Source: JAWOLE01 sp035263845 (GTDB lineage Bacteria; Acidobacteriota; Thermoanaerobaculia; UBA5066; Gp7-AA6). From it: DNA of 64,000 nt. A program made the position numbers and the translations under genes. Of the stretch, positions 53,774-61,719 are shown piece after piece. The stretch covers positions 1 through 64,000 of the forward strand of contig DATFQY010000005.1 in the NCBI GenBank assembly GCA_035263845.1, read 5' to 3'. The notes under the pieces were generated by a model. It had not been told where the DNA came from, did not search any database, and worked only from the letters and a program-made list of their open reading frames with translations. Each line of letters opens with the position of its first letter. The first letter of the stretch is position 1.

Positions 53774-54830
53774 CGAAGCTCTTGTGGAGCAGCCGTCCGG
53801 ATTCGGCGGATGCGTCGCCGGACTCGGTGTACTCGTAGACAACGGTCTTGCCCGTTTCGCGGGTCGTCTTCCGAACCGAGGCCGTGACGTTCTCGCTCTT
53901 CGGCTCCGCCCGCGAGACGGCGGTCAGGAACTCCAGGGCCGCCTCCTTCGAAGGAGGCTCGGGTGACGCCCTCTTCGGGTCTCGGGCGAGCAGGGCCTCG
54001 CGGGCATAGGACTCGACGAGCTTGCGGGCGAGCTTGCGGAAGAGCTCGGGCGATCCGTACACGTCCGCGGCGACGATCTCCCCGTTGATCGCGACGGCGA
54101 GGCCGACGGCGTCTCTGGCCGCCTCGAGGCGGGGGAGCAGCGAGCCGACGTAGTCGGCCGTCCGGGCCTGGATCTCGCGGTTCGAGACGATCGCGCTGTA
54201 GCTGCCGGTGGAAGACATCGTCCGCCCTGGGACGCCTCCCTCCCGCCCTGGGACGCCTCCCTCCACGGTGACGACGGCAGCCGCCTTGGCGTCGTGTGCC
54301 GCCACGTCCGCCCAGACCGCGGTCTGGTTCTTCTCTCCCTGGATGCTCGCCTTCGCCTTCGGGCTCCCCACGACGGCGGCGCTGCCGTCGAATGCGGCGT
54401 TTCCCGTCCACCGCCCGTGCTCGACGCAGAACGCGCTGATCGGCTGCGGCATCGACCTCGGTGCGATCGCCACGTCCACCCCGATCGTGCGGTCCTGCCT
54501 CCCGCCGATGACGACGTCGCCCGCCTGGAGGAAGAGCCACTGGTCCGACCGGTTCTCGACCTCGAGCTCGTTGACGGACGCGCCTCCCGAAGAGCTCCGT
54601 TCTCGGACGAGCACCGTGCGGGCTTTCATCCCCTCGGCCAATGTGACGTACCGGCGGTCGTCCCTCGGCCGGTCGAACACCGTGTAAATCGCAAGGTTCT
54701 GGTTCGGGAACGGACCCTCGATCCGGAGCTTCTCCGGCGCCGCACGGGCGGGGCCTTCCGGAACGGCGAGCAGCGCGGCCAGGGCAACCAGCGCGAGACC
54801 GATCGGCGGGCGTGTTAGCGAAGGATTCAT
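53763..54830 (-). CDS. ARPP-1 / DUF6569 family exported protein
   Basis: 355 residues. A signal peptide (LALVALAALLAVPEGPARA) leads to a domain with PEKLRIEGPFPNQNLAIY, VTLAEGMKARTVLVRE, VNELEVENRSDQWLFLQAGDVVIGGRQDRTIG (in part) and SAFCVEHGRW, the pattern of the ARPP-1 (DUF6569) family. Its function is unknown. The start is ATG 54830 with GGAGG five bases upstream. A 21-base tandem duplication (54223-54264) encodes EGGVPGR twice. It follows queA by 44 bases on the same strand. Confidence 0.82.
   Translation of the reverse strand: MNPSLTRPPIGLALVALAALLAVPEGPARAAPEKLRIEGPFPNQNLAIYTVFDRPRDDRRYVTLAEGMKARTVLVRERSSSGGASVNELEVENRSDQWLFLQAGDVVIGGRQDRTIGVDVAIAPRSMPQPISAFCVEHGRWTGNAAFDGSAAVVGSPKAKASIQGEKNQTAVWADVAAHDAKAAAVVTVEGGVPGREGGVPGRTMSSTGSYSAIVSNREIQARTADYVGSLLPRLEAARDAVGLAVAINGEIVAADVYGSPELFRKLARKLVESYAREALLARDPKRASPEPPSKEAALEFLTAVSRAEPKSENVTASVRKTTRETGKTVVYEYTESGDASAESGRLLHKSFVRK
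54223..54264. repeat. Two-copy 21-base tandem duplication in the ARPP-1 gene
   Basis: Two identical 21-base units at 54223-54243 and 54244-54264, in frame, give EGGVPGR-EGGVPGR in a probable surface loop. The exact identity suggests a recent slippage event. Confidence 0.9.
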
Positions 54831-54874
54831 GGAACCTCCGCAGGGTCCGGACACCGCCGGCCGACGGAAGTTCC

Positions 54875-55921
54875 CTACGCGATGAACATGGCGTCGCCGT
54901 AGCTGTAGAAGAGGTATCCCTCGCGGATCGCTTCCTCGTAGGCGGAGAGGACGTTCTCCCTGCCGGCGAACGCGCAGACGAGCATGAGAAGGGTCGAATG
55001 GGGGAGATGGAAGTTCGTCAGCAGGGCATCCACGGCCTGGAACTCGAAGCCCGGAGTGATGAAGAGATCGGCTGAAAAATGCCGGGCGACTCCGAGATCG
55101 AGACCTCCGGGCAGACGCGCGGCCGCCTCGAGCGAACGCGTCACCGTCGTGCCGACGGCGACGACACGCCGCTCTTCCTTCCGGGCATGGGCGACCTCCT
55201 GCGCCGTTGCGGTGGGGATCTCGACCTCTTCCGGGTCCAGGCTGTGGTTTTCGGTCTCTTCGACCGTCACCGGCTTGAAGGTGCCGGCGCCGATCGAGAG
55301 GGTCAGGTCGGCGATCCCGACGCCGCGTCCGCGGATCCGCTCCAGGACCTCGGACGTAAAGTGCAGGCCGGCTGTCGGCGCGGCGACGGCCCGAGTCTCC
55401 CGGGCAAAGACGGTCTGGTAGGCCACGCGGTCCTCGGGGCGGTCGGCGGCCCCGGCCTCTCGCCGGATGTAGGGCGGAAGCGGAACGCTGCCGATCTCCT
55501 CGAGGAGGGCGTCGTCGATGTCCCGGTCGAAGCGAACCTGCCGGCGGCCGTTTTCACCGACCGATTCGACGATGGCAGTCAGTCGGCTGGCGAACCGGAT
55601 CTCGTTCTGCGGCTTCGCCCGGCGCCCCGGCCTCGCCAGGGCGGCCCAGCGACGAGGATCGCCGCCGATCGGCTGCAGCAGGAAGATCTCGACCAGCCGG
55701 CCGGCGGCGTCGAGGCCCCAGAGGCGCGCGTGGCGGACGCGGACGTCGTTGCGCACCATCAGGTCTCCTCGACAGAGCAGCTCCGGGAACTGGGCGAACC
55801 ACCGGTGCTCGACGGCGCCGGTCCTCCGGTCGAGAAGGAGCAGGCGGCTCGATCCCCGCGGCCGCGCCGTCTGCGCGATCCGATCCGCCGGAAGAAAGTA
55901 GTCGAACAGCTCGACCTTCAA
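54875..55921 (-). CDS. queA: tRNA queuosine synthesis isomerase QueA
   Basis: 348 residues. FDYFLPADRIAQTARPRGSSRLL (key part LPxxxIAQxPxxxR, here IAQTARPRGSSR), TAGLHFTSEVLE, VTLSIGAGTFKPV-like LTLSIGAGTFKPV and TNFHLPHSTLLMLV match QueA, which moves the ribosyl group of SAM to preQ1 in tRNA to form epoxyqueuosine. The start is TTG 55921 (MKVELFDY), the known family N-terminus. It is divergent from the metallo-hydrolase gene with only 35 bases between. Confidence 0.95.
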   Translation of the reverse strand: MKVELFDYFLPADRIAQTARPRGSSRLLLLDRRTGAVEHRWFAQFPELLCRGDLMVRNDVRVRHARLWGLDAAGRLVEIFLLQPIGGDPRRWAALARPGRRAKPQNEIRFASRLTAIVESVGENGRRQVRFDRDIDDALLEEIGSVPLPPYIRREAGAADRPEDRVAYQTVFARETRAVAAPTAGLHFTSEVLERIRGRGVGIADLTLSIGAGTFKPVTVEETENHSLDPEEVEIPTATAQEVAHARKEERRVVAVGTTVTRSLEAAARLPGGLDLGVARHFSADLFITPGFEFQAVDALLTNFHLPHSTLLMLVCAFAGRENVLSAYEEAIREGYLFYSYGDAMFIA

Positions 55922-55956
55922 GACGCCGAGAATGACATAAGAGGTAATCTGCCTCG

Positions 55957-56805
55957 ATGTCCTCCGACTACCTCGAGGGCCGCGGCCGTGTCCGCGTGGA
56001 CGCCGCGGGAATCGCGATCGAGGGAGTCTCGGTCGCCGGCCGGGAGTCGTTCTACAAGGTCCCCTCCTTCCATGTCCTCCTGGAGTTCGGCCGCGCTCCT
56101 GAAGACACCGTTTCCTACTCGACGGTCTGCCTCACGCACGGCCACCTCGACCACGCCGCCGGCCTCGCCCACCACGCCTCGCGCCGGCGGCTCGACGGAA
56201 TGCCCGCCGCACGCGTCTTCGCACCCGAGGAAGCGGTCCCGGACCTGGAAGGGTGGCTGGCCTTCTCCCAGAGGCTCGAGAACGTGGACTACCGGCTGCA
56301 CCTGACTCCGGCGTCGCCCGGCGCGACCTTCCGGATGCGAAACGACCTGGAGCTGAAGGTCCTGCCGGGGAGCCACCGCGTTCCCACGGTCGGCTACCTC
56401 TTCTCCGAGATCAAGCACAAGCTCAAGGACGAGTTCCTCGACCTGACCGGGGACAGGATCGCTGCGCTGCGCGCCGGGGGCACCGAAGTCACGCGACGGG
56501 AGGAGATCCCTCTCCTCGCCTACACCGGCGATTGCGGCCCGGGGATCTTCGACGCCGCTCCGGAGCTCTTCATGGCCCGGGTCCTTCTGATCGAGTGCTC
56601 CTTCGTCCTTCCCGAGGACCGCGACCGCGCCCGGACCTACGCCCACCTTCACCTCCAGGACTTCCTCGACCGCGCCGCGGATTTCCGAAACGAGGCGATC
56701 GTCCTGACCCACTTCTCCCAGCGCTACGGAGTCGAAGAGATCCGCCAAACGCTTGACGCGGTTTCTGAGGTATTCGCTAGACGGATAGTCCCATTTCTCC
56801 CTTAG
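55957..56805 (+). CDS. Metallo-beta-lactamase-fold hydrolase, RNase Z-like
   Basis: 282 residues. The zinc motif is T-H61-G-H63-L-D65-H66, with further metal residues in GSHRVPTVGY, YTGDC and LTHFSQRY. The late HFSQRY segment resembles tRNase Z/arylsulfatase-type members. Substrate not proven; tRNA 3' processing is possible but the long flexible arm of tRNase Z is not obvious. ATG 55957 has TAATCT exactly six bases upstream; AAGAGG stands farther away. Confidence 0.82.
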   Translation: MSSDYLEGRGRVRVDAAGIAIEGVSVAGRESFYKVPSFHVLLEFGRAPEDTVSYSTVCLTHGHLDHAAGLAHHASRRRLDGMPAARVFAPEEAVPDLEGWLAFSQRLENVDYRLHLTPASPGATFRMRNDLELKVLPGSHRVPTVGYLFSEIKHKLKDEFLDLTGDRIAALRAGGTEVTRREEIPLLAYTGDCGPGIFDAAPELFMARVLLIECSFVLPEDRDRARTYAHLHLQDFLDRAADFRNEAIVLTHFSQRYGVEEIRQTLDAVSEVFARRIVPFLP

Positions 56806-56910
56806 TCAGCGGAGAGAGGGATGCCAAAATGATGCATCCGCATCTGACAGACACGCGTCGAGCACCACTAGTCTCACCAGAACTCAGTTGCTATCTCGAG
56901 GAGGTGCTCG

Positions 56911-57234
56911 ATGAAGCGGGGTTTCTTTTTGGTCGTCACGGTTGTTGCTTTCATTGTAATGAGCTATCCAAGTGTGGCCTTCCCGGATCAACTCGACAGC
57001 GCAGCGGCTGGAGGATGGGTTACCTACTACGACGAGAACTGGAATCTGGTTGGCGAGTGGTATAAGCCGTGTCAGGGCCAAGCATCGCGATGGGGCGTTG
57101 TCGGAGTCTACGCCTCTATCGATGAGTACTACAGCTGCGAAGGAGGACCGGAACCGCCGTCGTGCACTCCTTGGATCGTCTACGATGCCCCCTCCGGAAA
57201 CCTGCCGAATCCATCGTTGGCCTGTTATCAATAG
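56911..57234 (+). CDS. Small secreted protein, DUF6289-like
   Basis: 107 residues with a signal peptide (MKRGFFLVVTVVAFIVMSYPSVAFP). The mature part has WVTYYDENWNLVGEWYKPCQG, RWG and a CEGG segment, a pattern seen in short secreted DUF6289-type proteins (YY.......VG......C.G....WG...); assignment is by eye. Three or four cysteines may pair. GAGGAGG lies seven bases before the ATG. Base composition here is clearly lower in GC than the flanks. Function unknown. Confidence 0.65.
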   Translation: MKRGFFLVVTVVAFIVMSYPSVAFPDQLDSAAAGGWVTYYDENWNLVGEWYKPCQGQASRWGVVGVYASIDEYYSCEGGPEPPSCTPWIVYDAPSGNLPNPSLACYQ

Positions 57235-58279
57235 TCTCCGCCGACTATGCCGAAAAGTCTTTATTCTGGCGATGGCGATCGCCTGCCTTTCGGATGACTC
57301 CGCAGGCCAGAGAACGTCTCCCGTTCAGGAGAAGGTGACGGTCGAACGAGTTGTAATAACAGGTCATGTCATTGACAGATTTGCGAAACCGATTCATGGG
57401 CTGACCGTTGATGATTTTGTTCTCCTGGTCGACGGGATTCCGACCCCAATCGAGTCCGTCGATTGGATTGAGACCGTCCAGTTCTTGGAGACGCGAACGC
57501 CGGTCGTTGGAGCTGATAGATCCGGTTCTGCTTCGACAGAACTCGGATTACCCGGTAGTCCGAGGCTAACGGTCCTACTCTTTCAGTGGGAGATCTCCGG
57601 TCAAAAAGACACCGGCTTCGTCAGAATGATGCGCCAAGCTAAGTCCCTGATCGAAAGCTCCGGTCCGGATGATTTGTTCGCCGTCCTGGGCTTTGGCTCC
57701 AGCCTTCGGCTGCTTCAGGACTTTACGAACAGCCATGAAACCATTGAACGCGCGATTCTCAACGTCCGAAGCCTTGGTTGGAAGAGCCCGGTTCCAGAAT
57801 CAGGACGACCAGCTCTTACAACGGGAATCACCGACTGCGGGCGCACGGATTCGATCGAGGCTGGTCTGACTTGTATCGGCAAGGGACTTGATCGCCTGCC
57901 TGGACCAAAGTCCCTTCTCTTCTTTGGCTGGAGTGCTGCCACGAATGAACACACTTGGCGCGCGCGGGCTCCTTCGGTGATCGAGTCGGTGACGAAGGCT
58001 GAAACGTCTGTCTTCGTCCTTGATGTCAGTGATGGCAGGCGCTACGGTAAGCGGCTGCTCCTAGAGAGCCTCAAGACACTCGCTTTTGAAACAGGAGGCC
58101 TCTATCAGACTACGTACGATTTCCCGGACCTGGCCCGGAATCGAGTCCAGCGGACCCTCGACGGCTACTACGAATTGACCTTCCGGAACCAGCCAACGAG
58201 CCGAGGATGGCATCGCGTTGACGTTGAGCTGGCACGGCGGCTCGGAACCGCGCTCTTTCGGCGGTGGTTTCAGGACTGA
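57185..58279 (+). CDS. VWFA-related secreted protein
   Basis: About 364 residues. A hydrophobic signal region (VFILAMAIACLSDDSAGQ) is followed by VITGHVIDRFAKPIHGLTVDDFVLLVDG (key parts V-x-D-x-x-G-x-x-V-x-x-L-x-x-x-D-F) and a von Willebrand A-like fold: LTVLLFQWE, DDLFAVLGFG, LLFFGWS, FVLDVSDG. This matches the VWFA-related domain proteins abundant in Acidobacteriota; the MIDAS DxSxS is degraded. The start ATG 57185 overlaps the preceding gene by 50 bases; ATG 57272 is an alternative that trims the signal. Lower GC than neighbours. It converges with and overlaps the next gene by ten bases. Confidence 0.7.
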   Translation: MPPPETCRIHRWPVINSLRRLCRKVFILAMAIACLSDDSAGQRTSPVQEKVTVERVVITGHVIDRFAKPIHGLTVDDFVLLVDGIPTPIESVDWIETVQFLETRTPVVGADRSGSASTELGLPGSPRLTVLLFQWEISGQKDTGFVRMMRQAKSLIESSGPDDLFAVLGFGSSLRLLQDFTNSHETIERAILNVRSLGWKSPVPESGRPALTTGITDCGRTDSIEAGLTCIGKGLDRLPGPKSLLFFGWSAATNEHTWRARAPSVIESVTKAETSVFVLDVSDGRRYGKRLLLESLKTLAFETGGLYQTTYDFPDLARNRVQRTLDGYYELTFRNQPTSRGWHRVDVELARRLGTALFRRWFQD

Positions 58280-58671
58280 GGGTCTCGCGGCAGGAGGTTC
58301 TCGGGCTTCCCGATGCGGAGGATCCGGCCCTCCAGGACGTAGCCCAGACCGTTCATTCGCAGGATCACGTCCAGGGCCTGGTCCCAGGGAACGTCGTGCA
58401 GGGAGACCGTGACGGAGCCGCGGACGTCCGGATCGACGGCGATGTTGACCTTCGTCAGCTCGGCGAACGTCCGCAGGACGTCTTTCAAGTCGGCGTCTTT
58501 CAGGTCGAGCGAGATTGGCTCGCCGGAGTACGGCGATTGGGAATCCGCCGGCTTCGCAGGCGCGGCCTTCGTTTTCGCCGGCCGCTTGCGGGGGGACTCC
58601 GCCGCCGAAGAAGACGCAACGAACACGCAAAGAAGAAGCGCTGCCAGGAAGCCCTCGAACCGCCTTCTCAT
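58270..58671 (-). CDS. Stand-alone STN (secretin/TonB short N-terminal) domain protein
   Basis: 133 residues. A signal peptide (FLAALLLCVFVASSSAA) and a basic linker precede one STN-like domain: ISLDLKDADLKDVLRTFAELTKVNIAVDP, VTVSLHDVPWDQALDVILRMNGLGYV and ILRIGKPE. This is the periplasmic module of PilQ-type secretins and FecA-type receptors, but no secretin or barrel domain follows. It may be a free-standing accessory of a secretion or pilus system, or a remnant. ATG 58671 is chosen for the signal peptide; longer reading upstream shadows the divergent gene. Confidence 0.75.
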   Translation of the reverse strand: MRRRFEGFLAALLLCVFVASSSAAESPRKRPAKTKAAPAKPADSQSPYSGEPISLDLKDADLKDVLRTFAELTKVNIAVDPDVRGSVTVSLHDVPWDQALDVILRMNGLGYVLEGRILRIGKPENLLPRDPQS

Positions 58672-58700
58672 GCGGAAAGGATAAACCTCGGCAGGAGAGA

Positions 58701-59321
58701 ATGCCGGTCGTGCGACCTCTCTCGCCGGCCAGGGTCCTGCCGTGGGTTCTCGTCGCCGCCCTGGGCGCGGCGACGCTGTTTCTCTTGTCGCGGGCGTTCC
58801 TTCCCTGGGGCGAGAGCCGAAGTGTGTCGGCGGCGCCGGTCGTCGCGGCGGTCCGGCACATCGCGCAGTTCTCGACCGTGGAGATCCAGGTCTCCGACGT
58901 CGTCCGCTACGAGGAAGCGAAACACTTCCTGGTCTTCGACTTTCCCAAGAGCGCCACGCTTCGGCTGAGAGGCCGCGTGCTGGGAGGCTTCGACCTGGAG
59001 AACCGGGCATTCAAAGTCCTTCCCGACGCCGACCATCGCATCGTCCGGGTGAAGCTCCCTCAGCCGCGGATCCTCGCCGTGGATCCGCGCTTCGAGTGGT
59101 TCGACGAGAAGAGCGGCTGGATCAACCCGATCACACCGGCCGACCGCACCCGCTGGATGCTCTGGGCGCGGGGCGAACTCGCTCGCGCGGCGAAGCAGTC
59201 CGGGATCGAGCAGAAAGCGCAGGATCACGCCCGGGAGCTCATCACCTCGGCGGCCGACGGCTTCGGGTGGAAAGCGGACATTGCTTTTGAAAGAACCGTA
59301 GCGGCAGTTTCTTCGGAGTGA
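58701..59321 (+). CDS. DUF4230 family membrane-anchored protein
   Basis: 206 residues with one N-terminal helix (VLPWVLVAALGAATLFLL) and a domain with VRHIAQFSTVEIQVSDVVRYEE, RGRVLGGFDLEN and VKLPQPRILAVDPR, the DUF4230 pattern. Function unknown; the family is widespread and envelope-located. ATG 58701 has GGAGAGA upstream. It is divergent from the STN gene, with only 29 bases between. Confidence 0.85.
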   Translation: MPVVRPLSPARVLPWVLVAALGAATLFLLSRAFLPWGESRSVSAAPVVAAVRHIAQFSTVEIQVSDVVRYEEAKHFLVFDFPKSATLRLRGRVLGGFDLENRAFKVLPDADHRIVRVKLPQPRILAVDPRFEWFDEKSGWINPITPADRTRWMLWARGELARAAKQSGIEQKAQDHARELITSAADGFGWKADIAFERTVAAVSSE

Positions 59322-59333
59322 GCGCCACCGGGC

Positions 59334-59353
59334 GGGAGGGGCAAGCCCCTCCC
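59334..59353. repeat. REP-like palindrome between convergent genes
   Basis: GGGAGGGGC-AA-GCCCCTCCC is a perfect nine-base-arm palindrome, between a plus-strand and a minus-strand gene. Followed on the plus strand by AGAGCTTTTTTT (59365-59377), it may end transcription from both sides. Similar GC-rich GTAGGGG...CCCC palindromes are common dispersed repeats in many genomes. Confidence 0.6.
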
Positions 59354-59377
59354 CTACGGCACGACAAGAGCTTTTTT

Positions 59378-59845
59378 TCAGCGTCCCGGTTCGACTCGCT
59401 CGGCGTCCGCCTGGCGCTCTTTCATGGCCCAGAGCCCGAGGTGGCTGCGCCAGGCGGAGGCGGAGGCGGGGGAGAGCACGAACTCGTGGTCCGGGCCGTC
59501 GGAGCGCGAGATCCGCAGGACCTCCAGGCCGGTCAGGAGGCGCCCGGAGGCGAGCTTGACGCCCGTCACGATCTTCTGGATGTCCGAGGTCGGAAGCTGC
59601 ACGGTTTCCCCGAAGAGACCCGAGAACTGCAGCTCTTCGTCCTTCAAACCGAGCACGCCCGGCACGCGGCGATAGCGCCCGGCCACCAGATCGGCCCGCG
59701 TCAGGAGCTTGTAGGTCTCGCCTTCGCGCCCGATGGTGGCGCCCGCCAGCCGGTCCTGCGCGCTCTTCAACAGGTAGCGCGGGACGAGCACCAGCGCCAG
59801 GACTGCCGCGACGGCAACCGCGAGGCCCCACAAGAGCAGCGTCAA
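59378..59845 (-). CDS. Small membrane protein with a beta-rich cytoplasmic domain
   Basis: 155 residues from TTG 59845, overlapping the VWA gene stop as TTGA. One long N-terminal helix (LLLWGLAVAVAAVLALVLVPRYLL) is followed by a beta-rich domain reading LLTRADLVAGRYRRVPGVLGL, ETVQLPTSDIQKIV and GRLLTGLEVLRISR, which has the feel of a PH-like domain. I do not recognise the family. It is the last gene of the AAA, aldolase, VWA group and may work with the VWA/AAA pair. Confidence 0.6.
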   Translation of the reverse strand: MTLLLWGLAVAVAAVLALVLVPRYLLKSAQDRLAGATIGREGETYKLLTRADLVAGRYRRVPGVLGLKDEELQFSGLFGETVQLPTSDIQKIVTGVKLASGRLLTGLEVLRISRSDGPDHEFVLSPASASAWRSHLGLWAMKERQADAERVEPGR

Positions 59846-60927
59846 TGCAGGAACTTCTTCCGGTTCCGGATGTAATCGGTAAACAGGAACTCGGCAAGAT
59901 TGTACGGCGAGGCGTAGTACGCGCGCCCGCGGTTGATCTTGGTCAGCTTGTCCACGAAGTCCACGAGGTAGCTGTCGGTGGCGATCATGAAAGTCGTGAT
60001 CGTGATCCCGTCGCGCCGGCAGGCGTCGGCTTCTTCCAGCGTCCGGTTGACGATCTTGAGATCCAGCCCGAAGGGGTTCTTGTAGAGGCGCCCGTGGTCC
60101 CAGATCGCCGAGGGCTTTCCGTCGGTGATGAGGAAGACCTGCTTGTTGGGATTCTTCTTGTGCTGGAGGATCTTCCTGGCGAGCGCCAGCCCGGCCTTCG
60201 TGTTGGTGTGGAAGGGGCCGACCTGGGTCTTCGAGATCTCGGAAATCGGGACCCGCTTCGCGTCGTCGCCGAAGAGCAGCACCTCGATCGAGTCCTTCGG
60301 ATACTTGGACTGGATGAGCTCGACTAAGGCCAGCGCGACCTTCTTGGCCGGGGTGAATCGGTCCTCGCCGTAGAGGATCATCGAGTGGGAGATGTCGATG
60401 GCGAGGACGGTCGCGCAGGAGGTCAGGTGCTCCTCCTCGTGGACCTCGAAGTCCTCGGGCTGGAGCGAGATCTCTTCGACGTCGCGGCGGACGGCGTTGC
60501 CGATCGTGCGCACGCCGTCGATGGCCGTGGGGTTGTCGCCGAACTCGTAGGGGCGCGTCTCGGGAAGGAGCTCGCCTCCGGAGCCGGCCCGGGGGATCGC
60601 GTGGTAGCCGGCGCCCGACTTGGACAACGAGCTGAAGATCTCCTCCAGCGCGGAGCGGCGGATCTGCCTCTCGCCGGCGGCCGTCAGCGAGAGCTGGCCG
60701 TTCCTTTCTTCCACGACCTCGTTTATCTGGAGGGCCTTCGCGAACTCTTCGAGGTCGATCGAGGGGTCGATGATGCCGCGCTCTTGCAGGTACTTCATCC
60801 ACTTGAGCGCTTCCTCGACATCGCCCCCGGTCTGGAGGACGAGTTGGAGGAAGAGCTTCACGAGCTCCTGGTAGGTCAGGAGAGCGCGGAGGAGATCGAC
60901 CGGGTAATCGGAGTAGCGGTACCGCAC
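59842..60927 (-). CDS. VWA domain protein, partner of a chelatase-like AAA ATPase
   Basis: 361 residues from GTG 60927 (MRYRYSDYPVDLL). The N-terminal half is helical; the C-terminal von Willebrand A domain has an intact metal site, D-I-S-H-S in VLAIDISHSMI, then VLLFGDDA and FLITDGKPS. Proteins of this type pair with MoxR/magnesium-chelatase-like ATPases, using the VWA site to hold a client for remodelling. The AAA partner is two genes upstream (61720-63270), with an aldolase gene in between. The frame remains open upstream through the aldolase gene, but that is a shadow. Confidence 0.83.
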   Translation of the reverse strand: MRYRYSDYPVDLLRALLTYQELVKLFLQLVLQTGGDVEEALKWMKYLQERGIIDPSIDLEEFAKALQINEVVEERNGQLSLTAAGERQIRRSALEEIFSSLSKSGAGYHAIPRAGSGGELLPETRPYEFGDNPTAIDGVRTIGNAVRRDVEEISLQPEDFEVHEEEHLTSCATVLAIDISHSMILYGEDRFTPAKKVALALVELIQSKYPKDSIEVLLFGDDAKRVPISEISKTQVGPFHTNTKAGLALARKILQHKKNPNKQVFLITDGKPSAIWDHGRLYKNPFGLDLKIVNRTLEEADACRRDGITITTFMIATDSYLVDFVDKLTKINRGRAYYASPYNLAEFLFTDYIRNRKKFLH

Positions 60928-60938
60928 CGGGGCCAATT

Positions 60939-61670
60939 CTACGGCTTCAAGGCTCCTCGCCACGCGCGCGCGGCCTCGAGCACGAGCGTGCGGTCGCTCA
61001 TGGTGAAGAAGGAGTAGCCCAGCTCCCGCAGCGAGGGGATCTGGTCGGCCCGACCGAGCATGATTCCGGCCGCCTTGCCGGAGGTCTTCGCCTGGCCGGC
61101 GATCCGCGCGAGCGCGTCGCGGTAGCTCGGGTGCGTGTACTGCCCCGGCACGCCGAGCGCCTGCGTCAGGTCGTTGGGGCCGACGTAAAGGACGTCGAGC
61201 CCGGGCTCCGAGGAGATCTGCGACAGCTCCGCCAGGGCGCCACCGGTTTCGATCTGGACCACGATCGTGGTCGCCTCGTTGGCCTCCCGGACCACGCGAT
61301 CCAGCGGGATCGTCGCGTAGCGGTTCGCGCGTGCGCCTCCGAGGCCCCGTTTCCCGGCCGGCGGGTACTTCGCCATCTCGATCGCGCTCCGGACCGTCGC
61401 GCAGCTGTCGCCGCGCGGGAACAGGATCCCTGCCGCGCCGGCGTCGAGGCTTCGTCCGACTTCGGCGGCCGTACAGGAGGGGACTCGGACGACCGACGGC
61501 AGTCCGGCGCCGTCGGCGGCGATGACCATGGCGGCGATGGACTCGATGTTGAAGAACCCGTGCTCGGAATCCAGGACGACGAAATCGAACTCGGCGATGG
61601 AAAGAAGCTCTGCGATGCCGGCCGTCGGCCAGGTCAGGAAGCATCCCAGCAGCGGCTCGCGCCGCAGCAC
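60939..61670 (-). CDS. HpcH/HpaI family aldolase
   Basis: 243 residues, metal-dependent class II barrel of the HpcH/HpaI group. Metal and active-site segments are VVLDSEHGFFN, VQIETGGALAEL and VLYVGPNDLTQALG, with RGLGGARANRY typical. It would split or form 4-hydroxy-2-oxo acids; the substrate is unknown. GTG 61670 is the called start; CTG 61712 in frame would add 14 residues and restore a fuller N-terminus (VLRSFRERVLRREPLLG). It starts 49 bases after the AAA gene and is followed after 11 bases by its VWA partner gene. Confidence 0.86.
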   Translation of the reverse strand: MLRREPLLGCFLTWPTAGIAELLSIAEFDFVVLDSEHGFFNIESIAAMVIAADGAGLPSVVRVPSCTAAEVGRSLDAGAAGILFPRGDSCATVRSAIEMAKYPPAGKRGLGGARANRYATIPLDRVVREANEATTIVVQIETGGALAELSQISSEPGLDVLYVGPNDLTQALGVPGQYTHPSYRDALARIAGQAKTSGKAAGIMLGRADQIPSLRELGYSFFTMSDRTLVLEAARAWRGALKP

Positions 61671-61719
61671 CCGCTCCCGGAACGACCGGAGGACGTCCGT
61701 TCCTTCTCTCAGACGTTTC

